Assembly (NCBI GenBank): GCA_016840025.1
Contig: JAEOTF010000218.1
Coordinates: forward strand, 1-16,872
Direction: 5' to 3'
DNA from: Candidatus Hodarchaeota archaeon
GTDB taxonomy: Archaea > Asgardarchaeota > Heimdallarchaeia > Hodarchaeales > YT1-039
DNA: 16,872 bases
Below are positions 1-6,610 of the stretch, piece after piece. Position numbers and translations under genes: made by a program. How positions within the stretch are numbered: the first letter of the stretch is position 1; the number at the start of each line of letters is the position of its first letter. Under the pieces are notes generated by a model that made no database searches, was not told where the DNA came from, and saw nothing but the letters and a program-made list of their open reading frames with translations.

Positions 1-848
1 AGCTCTGTAGGTATGATATTTAAAAGTGAATCACCCCAGGGCCAACCGGAAATTGCAACAAGACGTGCCCTGTTCTCTAATTCACTTGCTGCCAGATATT
101 TAGCGGGACTTGATTCATTGGGATCTTTTGTCATATTATCATTGGTGTCTCCATAGGAATCTGGGCTACCCCATGCCAAGAGTTGAGCATTTCCAGAAGT
201 ATTAAGTGAACACGCTGACCACAGATGAAGTTCATCTACATTGTCAGTTACAGAATGACGAACCAAATTATTGGTTAGTATTGCGTGCTCATCATTATGA
301 TAAGACGTTGGGTCAACGACCATTACATCTTCAAATTGAATTCCAAAATTCATAGCTATTGAATTTAGTGCCGTATGTGGGGGATCACTTGGGCTAGTCC
401 AATCTGCGGTAACTAATCCTCCATGTGTAGTAAAGTATGAGACGAATGCAGTAAGAGTCGCAGCATCTACACTCTCTAACCACGAATCACCGTGGTAATC
501 TTTGAAGATAATTGCATCATATGAACTGAAGTTGGTTGGGATTTGTTTATGATAGAAAGAAAATGTATAACCATAAGTTGCATTCTCTAGTTGCTCAAAA
601 ATCCAAGTAGTTTTATATGCTCCCACGTCTATGGGATCAGCTCCTTCACTGATGACTAAAATATTCGTTTTAGTTTGTTGAGCCGCTGATTGAATCGCGT
701 TATTGAATTCAGAAAGGGCATGTGGTTTTTCAGGACATATTCGTTTAGTTACTCCTTTTTCTACAATAGAAAATGGTACGAGAGTTATTAATATACATCC
801 TAATAATATTAGAATGATTAAACTCAGACTTTTATTCTGTTGTATCAT
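1..848 (-). CDS. Exported/anchored protein with glutamine-amidotransferase-like domain (3' end beyond window)
   Basis: I translated this by hand from an ATG at 848 and the frame stays open for 282 codons to the window edge, so the C-terminus is missing. A strong AAGGAG at 855-860 sits six bases before the ATG and fixes the start. Residues about 6-25 are a hydrophobic stretch (LSLIILILLGCILITLV), a signal peptide or membrane anchor. From residue about 55 the pattern is alpha/beta: a strand TNILVISEGAD, then SSYDAIIFKDYHGD, then VSYFTTHGGLVTADW. This is typical of class I glutamine-amidotransferase-like or DUF4350/GldG-like domains, which often bind or sense rather than catalyse. I see no Cys-His catalytic pair, so an enzyme role is not supported. 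Later residues are rich in N, D, S and W, as in extracellular proteins. The fold assignment is inference; the exact family is uncertain. Confidence 0.75.
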   Translation of the reverse strand, partial: MIQQNKSLSLIILILLGCILITLVPFSIVEKGVTKRICPEKPHALSEFNNAIQSAAQQTKTNILVISEGADPIDVGAYKTTWIFEQLENATYGYTFSFYHKQIPTNFSSYDAIIFKDYHGDSWLESVDAATLTAFVSYFTTHGGLVTADWTSPSDPPHTALNSIAMNFGIQFEDVMVVDPTSYHNDEHAILTNNLVRHSVTDNVDELHLWSACSLNTSGNAQLLAWGSPDSYGDTNDNMTKDPNESSPAKYLAASELENRARLVAISGWPWGDSLLNIIPTE

Positions 849-854
849 TTTATA

Positions 855-860
855 CTCCTT
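855..860 (-). promoter_or_regulatory. Shine-Dalgarno site of the 848 gene
   Basis: AAGGAG read on the minus strand, with a six-base AT spacer before the ATG at 848. It confirms that the left-edge open frame is a real gene and where it starts. Confidence 0.75.
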
Positions 861-928
861 CTCTCAATTGAGTTATTAGTAATCTAATTAGCATTTGGGC
901 ATATTTAAGGGTTGTCTTTATTTGTGTG

Positions 929-954
929 AAAAAGAAAAAGAAAAAGAAAAAAAA
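929..954. repeat. AAAAAG-type purine microsatellite
   Basis: Three consecutive AAAAAG units are followed by a run of eight A. Read on the minus strand it is a pyrimidine tract about 80 bases before the 848 gene. It is too simple to assign a role; slippage-prone sequence or a T-rich transcript end are both possible. Confidence 0.6.
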
Positions 955-1329
955 TTACTGATTTTAGAGCAACTAGAAAGTTTATCTTCAATTTCCTTTG
1001 GTTGCAGTGTGAGGGTAGGATAATCTCTGCAAGTTTGTTCATCACTAAAAATTCGTCCAGTCATAGCCTTTCAAGCAGGGTTGCGGCATTGTGAACAGTC
1101 AAGATGCTGGATGAGTTGAAAAATGGAACCACTATCAACTTTAGGCACGTCCAAGCACCTAAAAAGAAATAACACAGATCATCAAAAAAATCTTCTTTGT
1201 ACAAATTTTCAGAAACTGACAAACATATGTGAAATATAAGATTATTATTAACTATTCTGATAGCAAAATATACTGGAAGTCATCTGTTATGGAAAAAAGA
1301 AGATAGGGAAGAAATAATATGTCTCAACT

Positions 1330-1926
1330 TTATCTCTGTTCAGCAGAGTCGCAAATTAAGCCTAACGCGACAGCCAGTCTCCGATCTAGTAACCCCTGCG
1401 TATCAAAGGTGCAATCAATGACATAATTATCTCTGAGAGAGAATTTTCGGTTATACTCCATAACTTTGACCTCTTGTCCATCTTTAAAGAGTAGAACCTC
1501 AAATTGAAGACGCATCCAGCCTTTTAATGGACCCATTTTTCTGAGCCATATCTTGAAAAATGATCCTCTAGCTTGGATTTTTCCCATTGGTTGACCATCA
1601 GGACTAGTAATATCCCAACGCTCTCGCCAAAACGCCGACACGAGGAATTTTCGCTTTAAAGTAGCTATTGGTTGATTCTTCTCAACATCGATAACCCTCC
1701 ACTTGCCAAACATGTCGAAAGTAGCCTGATCTTCCAAGTGGATAACTTTATGACTCTTGGATTTATCGGAATAGAGATGCATATGAGTATAACGACCAAT
1801 TCGATCACGTTCAACCCACAGTAAATCCTCATTTGTGTCTACATCTCTAATAAAATACCTTTCTCCCATTGCAAGATGTTTTTGATTGATTCCGAACTTA
1901 TCTCTTCGAAACACCGCTTCTGACAT
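1330..1926 (-). CDS. LURP-one-related (tubby/scramblase-like) protein
   Basis: A 198-residue protein with the layout of the LURP-one-related/phospholipid-scramblase-like (tubby-type barrel) family. Antiparallel strands carry paired phrases such as YFIRDVDTNEDLLWVERD, then KWRVIDVEKNQPIATLKRK, WDITSPDGQPMGKI and FEVLLFKDGQEV. The C-terminal helix RRLAVALGLICD (about residues 183-194) is the usual hydrophobic core helix of this fold. The frame is open from a GTG at 1935, but that codon overlaps the AAGGAG at 1935-1940; the ATG at 1926 is eight bases from it and is the better start. The molecular role of prokaryotic members is unknown; membrane or lipid association is often proposed. No signal peptide or membrane helix is visible. 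The gene is divergent from the PRPP synthetase with a 163-bp spacer. The family call is fairly sure, the function is not. Confidence 0.8.
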   Translation of the reverse strand: MSEAVFRRDKFGINQKHLAMGERYFIRDVDTNEDLLWVERDRIGRYTHMHLYSDKSKSHKVIHLEDQATFDMFGKWRVIDVEKNQPIATLKRKFLVSAFWRERWDITSPDGQPMGKIQARGSFFKIWLRKMGPLKGWMRLQFEVLLFKDGQEVKVMEYNRKFSLRDNYVIDCTFDTQGLLDRRLAVALGLICDSAEQR

Positions 1927-1934
1927 CACAATCA

Positions 1935-1940
1935 CTCCTT
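1935..1940 (-). promoter_or_regulatory. Shine-Dalgarno site deciding the LURP-one start
   Basis: AAGGAG on the minus strand, eight bases before the ATG at 1926. The upstream GTG (1935-1933) overlaps this site and so is unlikely to be the initiation codon. Confidence 0.7.
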
Positions 1941-1949
1941 ATTTATCCT

Positions 1950-1964
1950 TTGATTTACAATCAA
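1950..1964. promoter_or_regulatory. Inverted repeat TTGATT-TAC-AATCAA
   Basis: Perfect six-base arms with a three-base spacer. It lies 24 bases before the LURP-one-related ATG, in the spacer of the divergent pair with the PRPP synthetase. A dimeric regulator site is possible; this is inferred from symmetry only. Confidence 0.35.
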
Positions 1965-2021
1965 GAATTCTTCGGTGTTATTATTTATCTACTAATTATC
2001 ATGTATTATTTTAAACTTACG

Positions 2022-2031
2022 TGATATATCA
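2022..2031. promoter_or_regulatory. Palindrome TGATATATCA in the prs/LURP-one promoter region
   Basis: A perfect ten-base palindrome in the divergent spacer, 59 bases before the PRPP synthetase start. The same ten bases recur at 15835-15844 before the surface-protein gene. The core could itself act as a TATA box, so promoter element and operator are both possible. Confidence 0.35.
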
Positions 2032-2089
2032 AAGCTCAAACGATAAAAAATATGTAGATATGAGTCCATGTTAAATATTAAGCTAATAA

Positions 2090-3055
2090 TTGAACCAAAA
2101 ACTAATCATACCCAGCAGGTTTGATAATTTGAATCAGAGTAGGAAAGTTTTAGTGGGAGAAGACCCACTAGCTGCGGCAATTTCAAAAGTTAAGCCAAAT
2201 TTTCATTTTATACCTGTTGAGACACGAGTATATCCCGATGGAGAACTATGTCCCCGGCTATTACTTACCTCGTACGAAGAGATTAAGGGCAAAGATGTGG
2301 TTATGGTCTCGCAACCACAAGGGGGAGAAAGGGTGAATGATTACTGCATGCGTTTTTTTCTGACTCTAGATAATATCCAAAGCTTAAACCCAGCTTCTTT
2401 GACTGTTATCATGTCTTACTACGCATATGCACGGCAGGATGATAGATTTCGTCTTGGTGAACCTATAAGCAGCATGTTTGTATCTAAAACGATAGAAAAT
2501 TGTAACGTTGATCGAGTGATTGTAGTTACCCCCCATTTTGATCGCAAAATAGACATTAAAGCGTTCTTTCCAAGAGTCCGAGTAGAGATAGTGAGCGGAA
2601 TAAAGAGTTTAGGACGATATCTAACTCAGAAAGGAACTTTTTCAGATTATATTGTTGCAGCCCCTGATGAAGGAGCCAGTGAATATGCTAAGGAATTAGC
2701 TAGAGAAATTGGAGCATCTAAAACGTTTATATTCACAAAAAAACGTGATAGAGACACAGGTGAAATAATTCAATCTCTTCCTTCAACTGTAGATGTGAAA
2801 GAGCAACATATAATAATCGTTGATGATATTGTTTCTTCAGGGAGTACTATGATTAATGCAGCAAGAATACTGATAGACAGTGGTGCTCAGGGAGTAGGTT
2901 TTGCTTATGTTCACGCACTTCAGAAACCCGAAGCTGTAGAACGGATGTTTAGCGTTAATCCAGAGTTTATCATTACAACAAATACAATCAATGTGAACGA
3001 TAATCGACTTGAAATTGCTTCAATTGTGGATGAAATATTGGATAAAGTTTTCTGA
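2090..3055 (+). CDS. prs: Ribose-phosphate pyrophosphokinase (PRPP synthetase)
   Basis: Makes 5-phosphoribosyl-1-pyrophosphate from ribose 5-phosphate and ATP, feeding nucleotide, histidine and tryptophan synthesis in the cytoplasm. The family core starts at KVLVG (residue 19). Then follow YPDGE (48-52), SQPQGGERVND (74-84), YAYARQDDRF for ATP binding (111-120), a His at 149 where the family has its flexible-loop His, TKKRDRDTGE (216-225) with the catalytic Lys, and the PRPP loop VDDIVSSGST (244-253). At 321 residues it is slightly long because of about 18 extra N-terminal residues. The first possible start in frame is TTG 2090, right after two stops; there is no clear SD, and TTG 2129 would fit the family's usual N-terminus better. 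The usual DLHA around the loop His reads TPHF here. It stands alone and converges on the next gene with a 28-bp gap. Confidence 0.93.
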   Translation: MNQKLIIPSRFDNLNQSRKVLVGEDPLAAAISKVKPNFHFIPVETRVYPDGELCPRLLLTSYEEIKGKDVVMVSQPQGGERVNDYCMRFFLTLDNIQSLNPASLTVIMSYYAYARQDDRFRLGEPISSMFVSKTIENCNVDRVIVVTPHFDRKIDIKAFFPRVRVEIVSGIKSLGRYLTQKGTFSDYIVAAPDEGASEYAKELAREIGASKTFIFTKKRDRDTGEIIQSLPSTVDVKEQHIIIVDDIVSSGSTMINAARILIDSGAQGVGFAYVHALQKPEAVERMFSVNPEFIITTNTINVNDNRLEIASIVDEILDKVF

Positions 3056-3083
3056 AAAGCCCATAGGGGAATTAGGGATTTTT

Positions 3084-3875
3084 TTATTCTTCTTCTTTTT
3101 TGAGATTCCAAGTTACGTCAAATTTTTGTTTTTGAAGTTTCTTTCCAAATTCCTCTAAAACTTCTATGTTGGAACAAAGAAATTGGTTTGTTTCAGGACC
3201 AGAGATGGTTGTTTCTATTTTTGCAAATAGACGTTTAATTTTAGAGGTGTTTTCATCTTTTGCTTCTACAGCTAATTTTCTGTGTCGTTTTTCATCTAAA
3301 ATTGAATGAAATTTTATCGACATCATCTTGATTATTGGTAAATCAGCTTGAGTACTAGATTCCTTACTATGTACTTCTTTTTGTGATAGATCAGCACTAT
3401 TTTTGTGAATTACAGAATCTGCTTTTGAGATAATTCCTTCAACACTTTTTTGACCAAATTTAAGGAAAGATTTTGTGGTTTTCTTGATATTACCTAACAC
3501 TGGGATTTTATGATCGGGTGTAATAGAATAATGGCTTATTGTTATAGAATGGAGATTAGAAACATAAATTTGACCATTTTGAGGAGGATTAGGCATAGCT
3601 TGCAATAATAAGAGTCTCACTTCTGATGCATAAGGAATAAGAGCAGAAATAGTAAGACCGCTCAATTCTATAACCTTATTAATTAATTCTTCTCGATTAA
3701 CGATGCCATGTATTTTTTTGTTTGGAATCCAAAGTACAGAAGGTGTTTTTTTATGAATTTTACAAGAAATTAAAAACCCCTTCCAAACAGGCAAGATTTG
3801 AATCTTTTTGAGATCTAACTGTTCTTCTAGTTCTTTCTTGAGTTCATCTAGCTCTAGTATTTGCGATTTTACCAT
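3084..3875 (-). CDS. Hypothetical basic protein
   Basis: A 263-residue protein I do not recognise. It starts at ATG 3875 without a strong SD. The first 30 residues are charged and helical (a short coiled coil with ELDELKKELEEQL). An alpha/beta part follows to about residue 130, with strands such as GFLISCKI, SVLWIPNKKI and QIYVSNLHSITISHYSI. From 130 to 200 it is Lys/Ser-rich and probably flexible. The last 60 residues form another alpha/beta piece ending in a Lys/Glu tail. No signal peptide, membrane helix or zinc motif is seen, so it is probably cytosolic. It converges on the PRPP synthetase (28-bp gap) and is divergent from the coiled-coil gene, neither of which gives a clear functional hint. 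Confidence 0.75.
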   Translation of the reverse strand: MVKSQILELDELKKELEEQLDLKKIQILPVWKGFLISCKIHKKTPSVLWIPNKKIHGIVNREELINKVIELSGLTISALIPYASEVRLLLLQAMPNPPQNGQIYVSNLHSITISHYSITPDHKIPVLGNIKKTTKSFLKFGQKSVEGIISKADSVIHKNSADLSQKEVHSKESSTQADLPIIKMMSIKFHSILDEKRHRKLAVEAKDENTSKIKRLFAKIETTISGPETNQFLCSNIEVLEEFGKKLQKQKFDVTWNLKKEEE

Positions 3876-3921
3876 TTATTGGTCCCACTCTTCATCTTCT
3901 CAAAGTATTTACCTGTCAATC

Positions 3922-3930
3922 TTATATAAA
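3922..3930 (+). promoter_or_regulatory. TATA box of the coiled-coil gene
   Basis: TTATATAAA is a good archaeal TATA match. Transcription would begin about 25 bases on, near 3950, giving a leader of roughly 30 bases that contains the inverted repeat at 3956-3975. Confidence 0.5.
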
Positions 3931-3955
3931 ATAACTAAACATCAAAAGATATAGT

Positions 3956-3975
3956 ATATCAAGCTATCTTGATAT
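3956..3975. promoter_or_regulatory. Perfect inverted repeat before the coiled-coil gene
   Basis: ATATCAAG and CTTGATAT form perfect eight-base arms around a CTAT spacer, ending eight bases before the ATG at 3984. It lies just downstream of the expected transcription start, a place where an archaeal repressor would block polymerase; a leader hairpin is the alternative. It also overlaps the TTG at 3969, which argues against that codon as the start. Confidence 0.5.
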
Positions 3976-3983
3976 TTCATTCG

Positions 3984-4910
3984 ATGAGTCAAATGAGTGG
4001 AATCAAATCTGTTCAAGAGCTTGAAGATGAACTTGAAAGTCTTCGAGAAGAGCTATCATTATGTCGACAAACAGGTGAACGCTCTTTCACCGAATTGAAG
4101 ATAACACAAAAAGAATTAGAAAAACGAGACCAACAAACCAAGATTTTAGAAAGAAATATTGAATTGAGTGATCAACGGAATGAGAAATTACGAAAACAGA
4201 TAGAAACGTTGGAAAAAGAACTTCAAGTAACTAAGGAGAAAATAGGCGATATTACAAGCTTTACTGAACGAATTTCACAATTGGAAGAAGAGCTTGAGAA
4301 TTCAAAAGTTAATTCCATAACATTACAGGCTGAATTGGATCAAGAGAGAGAGATCGGAAAACAAAAGGAACAAGAGTTAGATAAAACAAAAGGAGAAATA
4401 ACTTCACTTCAACAAATGTCAGAACAGTCTAAATCCGATGAATCTCACCTTAAGAATATTGTAAATGAACTTTCTGGAACCAAGGACAACTTACAACAAC
4501 AAATTCAAGAAAAAAAAGAACTAGAAGAACGATTATCGGTTGAGTTAAATGAAATAACTCAAAAACTTGAAAAACTCCAAAATGAGAACTCACAGCTACT
4601 GAAAAAATTAGATATAACTCAAGAAGATCAAAAAAAGAGTTTAGAAGAACAAACCAGACTAAATACTCTTTTAAAATCTAGTAAAACACAAGTTACTCTT
4701 CCTCCCCTAATAAGTGATTTTCTAAAGGAAACTGAAAAAGGAAGGGTTCTTGTAACTATTTTGGAAGCATCAGATGATAAAATAGATCTACATTCTCTTA
4801 GTGAACAATTAGATCTTGTGCCTGTACTTGTAAAACGGCATTTAGTTGACCTAAAAGACCGTGGCATCATCGAATTTGATGAAGAACGCAGAATGGTTTA
4901 TAGAATGTAA
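3984..4910 (+). CDS. Long coiled-coil protein with C-terminal winged-helix domain
   Basis: A 308-residue protein from ATG 3984 (an in-frame TTG at 3969 lies inside an inverted repeat; a second ATG is at 3993). Residues about 8-232 are almost unbroken heptad repeat, rich in E, K, Q and L, for example LEDELESLREELSLCR and IETLEKELQVTKEKI. After a hinge TLPPLISDFL, residues about 245-308 look like a winged helix: GRVLVTILEASDD (helix 1), DLHSLSEQLDLVPVLVKRHL (helix-turn-helix) and LVDLKDRGIIEFDEERRMVYRM (recognition helix end and wing). The second part resembles archaeal MarR/ArsR-like DNA-binding domains, but winged helices also mediate protein contacts (ESCRT-type, PCI). DNA-binding or scaffold role is inferred. 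A possible autoregulatory site lies directly upstream. Confidence 0.8.
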   Translation: MSQMSGIKSVQELEDELESLREELSLCRQTGERSFTELKITQKELEKRDQQTKILERNIELSDQRNEKLRKQIETLEKELQVTKEKIGDITSFTERISQLEEELENSKVNSITLQAELDQEREIGKQKEQELDKTKGEITSLQQMSEQSKSDESHLKNIVNELSGTKDNLQQQIQEKKELEERLSVELNEITQKLEKLQNENSQLLKKLDITQEDQKKSLEEQTRLNTLLKSSKTQVTLPPLISDFLKETEKGRVLVTILEASDDKIDLHSLSEQLDLVPVLVKRHLVDLKDRGIIEFDEERRMVYRM

Positions 4911-4943
4911 CTCGCATTTCGAATATGGAACATGTAACCTTCT

Positions 4944-6218
4944 TTAGACCTTAATAATTTTCAAGCCGGGATGGGACCAAAGAGATAACTGCCCCGAGTC
5001 GTTACCAGCTAATACACCGTTAGAGTGAGGGCATAATGCTCTTATAAGATTGTCTCCTATAGCATAGGTTTCAAAGCAATTTTCGCCTTCAAAGACCATC
5101 ATAACTGCGGCTCCAGCAACAATGAGCCATTTTTTTAATTGAACTGGCTTCGAAGCAACGCCTTTCCTGCTTTTTATTGATTTTTGAATCTTCCCAGTAT
5201 CTGGGGATACCCAATAGATACCAACATCGTTATCAACAAAACATAGCTGGTTTGAGAGTAGATCAACCCCCATGATAGCTCTATTAGAAAGGTTAGTTTG
5301 CCATACTACCCGCCATGTTAGAGGATTCAAAGCAATCGCATTTCCATTGTTAGTCCCAACATGCCAAAATTTTTCGCTACTTACAAAAGATCGAATCCCT
5401 TCATTTGAAATTGGAACATCTCTTAACAATCTACCTTTTTTTAGTTCTCTAATTCTTACATGCCCATTCTTATGACAGGAAATAAGATTATCGTCGATAA
5501 GTGCAATTCCAGTAATTCCAGATATATCTTCGGTCTTCCATAGTTGTCCTTTTTCCGTAAGACCTACTATATCCGATTCTGTATGTAGTTCTATAGCTTC
5601 AGTAGTTCCATCAGAGAATCCTAAAATAACCAAAAGCTGTCCATTATATTTAGTAAAAATGCCTGTGATTAATTCATCGACTTCTCTCGAGAATATGATT
5701 TTAATCTTATTATCCTCTAAATAGAATAGGCCCCAAGCATAATACCCGAAAAAAGCACCTAGAGACAATTCAGGCTCATATTGAATAGAAAAAATATACC
5801 CAGCTTCGGTAGAAATACTATCATCAAGTTCTAATGCTCTTACGTGAAGTTCATAAATATCTTGATTTTTCCCGTGCAAGGAAAGACTATAATAATTACG
5901 TTGGTCTATTTTTTCAACAATCAAATTTTTTGGGGCTTTACGAATCTTGAGTACTTCGTTAGTTGTGCTATCTTTTGCAGTTATAGTATCTCCACTCAGG
6001 TGGAGAGTGACGTCGTACTGTATTAAAGGTATTTCGGAAGATTCTGGAAAAACTATCCTATCTTCATGTTTTACTGTATCTGAAAGTATATTTTCTTCAA
6101 TAGTCGTTGGAGTTTTGAGCTGTTCAGTTAAAAAGGAATCTGGCTTCTCTGATTGTTGTTCACAGACGGGACAAGGAAGAGTAATACAATATCCACCACA
6201 TGTTGGACATAATGGCAT
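4944..6218 (-). CDS. Zinc-ribbon and beta-propeller protein
   Basis: A 424-residue protein starting at ATG 6218. Residues 4-19 form a small zinc finger (C4-x2-C7, then C16-x2-C19, with an extra C11). Residues 20-65 are polar linker. Residues 65-130 form a beta-rich module (DVTLHLSGDTITAKD). From about 130 to the end come repeated four-strand blades of the WD40/PQQ type: QLLVILGFSDGTTEAIEL, ISCHKNGHVRIRELKKGRLL, HVGTNNGNAIALNPLTWRVVW, LCFVDNDVGIYWVSPDTGKI and GVLAGNDSGQLSLWSHPG. No signal peptide or membrane helix is seen, so a cytosolic scaffold or interaction role is likely. The 3' end converges on the coiled-coil gene (33-bp gap). Function unknown; the propeller call is from repeat pattern only. 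Confidence 0.78.
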   Translation of the reverse strand: MPLCPTCGGYCITLPCPVCEQQSEKPDSFLTEQLKTPTTIEENILSDTVKHEDRIVFPESSEIPLIQYDVTLHLSGDTITAKDSTTNEVLKIRKAPKNLIVEKIDQRNYYSLSLHGKNQDIYELHVRALELDDSISTEAGYIFSIQYEPELSLGAFFGYYAWGLFYLEDNKIKIIFSREVDELITGIFTKYNGQLLVILGFSDGTTEAIELHTESDIVGLTEKGQLWKTEDISGITGIALIDDNLISCHKNGHVRIRELKKGRLLRDVPISNEGIRSFVSSEKFWHVGTNNGNAIALNPLTWRVVWQTNLSNRAIMGVDLLSNQLCFVDNDVGIYWVSPDTGKIQKSIKSRKGVASKPVQLKKWLIVAGAAVMMVFEGENCFETYAIGDNLIRALCPHSNGVLAGNDSGQLSLWSHPGLKIIKV

Positions 6219-6451
6219 TTTTTTCCACGTAAATTTGCTAAGTTTAGTCAGTTATAAACAGCTTGCTAACATAACACTTTAGAGCGATGAGTTTTTATTT
6301 CTCAATTTCGTTTGCATCGAATACGTTTATACAGCTTTTAAACGAAAAATTAAAGCTTAGAAGGATATTAAAAAATATTGTCGCTATAAAAATCCTTTTA
6401 AGGTTATGAAAACCAATTTTTGAAGGGAGTATTTAAATATCTTTAATAGAC

Positions 6452-6464
6452 CCATAAAATATGG
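6452..6464. promoter_or_regulatory. Inverted repeat CCATA-AAA-TATGG upstream of the thermosome TATA box
   Basis: Perfect five-base arms with a three-base spacer, 14 bases before the TATA box. The position fits an upstream activator or regulator site. Symmetry is the only evidence. Confidence 0.3.
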
Positions 6465-6478
6465 TTTATGCAAATACA

Positions 6479-6485
6479 TATATAA
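6479..6485 (+). promoter_or_regulatory. TATA box of the thermosome operon
   Basis: TATATAA in the context CATATATAAG is the best box in the region. Transcription would start about 25 bases later, near 6507, leaving a leader of about 100 bases before the ATG at 6611. Confidence 0.55.
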
Positions 6486-6499
6486 GTGAAAGTATTTAC

Positions 6500-6513
6500 G
6501 CCTTCTTTAAGGC
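6500..6513 (+). promoter_or_regulatory. Small hairpin at the expected thermosome transcription start
   Basis: GCCTT and AAGGC are perfect arms around a CTTT loop, overlapping the predicted start of transcription. It could be an operator or, if included in the leader, a short 5' hairpin. Confidence 0.35.
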
Positions 6514-6597
6514 ATCTACCAAGCCAGTGTGGAGTGTTCTTCGCATATTTACAGTGGAAGGTAGTTGAAATTTTATTAATCGCGATACAATAATAGC

Positions 6598-6602
6598 GAG
6601 GT
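6598..6602 (+). promoter_or_regulatory. Shine-Dalgarno site of thermosome subunit 1
   Basis: GAGGT lies eight bases before the ATG at 6611 and supports that start. Confidence 0.6.
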
Positions 6603-6610
6603 TAATTTAT

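Larger units (their letters stand above)
849..1329. other. Intergenic stretch without a convincing gene
   Basis: This 481-bp stretch lies upstream of the 848 gene and downstream of the LURP-one-related gene. It holds the SD of the 848 gene and an A-rich tract at 929-954 made of AAAAAG units. Around 1024-1163 there are only short open frames (for example one ending PKKK-stop at 1161-1163) that share no recognisable domain. I see no tRNA-like cloverleaf or long inverted repeat. Confidence 0.6.
6219..6610. promoter_or_regulatory. Divergent control region between propeller gene and thermosome operon
   Basis: A 392-bp gene-free stretch. It holds a TATA box for the chaperonin operon (6479-6485), a further TATA-like ATTTAAAT at 6431-6438, the inverted repeats CCATA-AAA-TATGG (6452-6464) and GCCTT-CTTT-AAGGC (6500-6513), and AAGGAT/ATCCTT arms at 6361-6366 and 6392-6397. 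An SD (6598-6602) precedes the first chaperonin gene. Chaperonin operons in archaea are commonly heat-inducible; which element does this here is not known. Confidence 0.6.

Noticed and set aside
1062..1064. Minus-strand ATG starting a frame of about 50 codons
   Set aside because: It has no SD and ends in low-complexity Ser/Phe codons read from the AAAAAG tract.
1024..1163. Two overlapping short frames (AFQAGLRHCEQSR and MLDELKNGTTINFRHVQAPKKK) that could be a frameshifted transposase end
   Set aside because: They join only if a frameshift is assumed, they are short, and I cannot match them to a transposase family with confidence. No terminal inverted repeats are seen around them.
2068..2124. 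Short open frame from ATG 2068 as an alternative start of the PRPP synthetase
   Set aside because: It is in another frame and stops after 18 codons; the in-frame ATG at 2060 meets a stop after four codons.
2920..3111. Minus-strand open frame of 63 codons
   Set aside because: It is antisense to the PRPP synthetase C-terminus and has no domain or SD.
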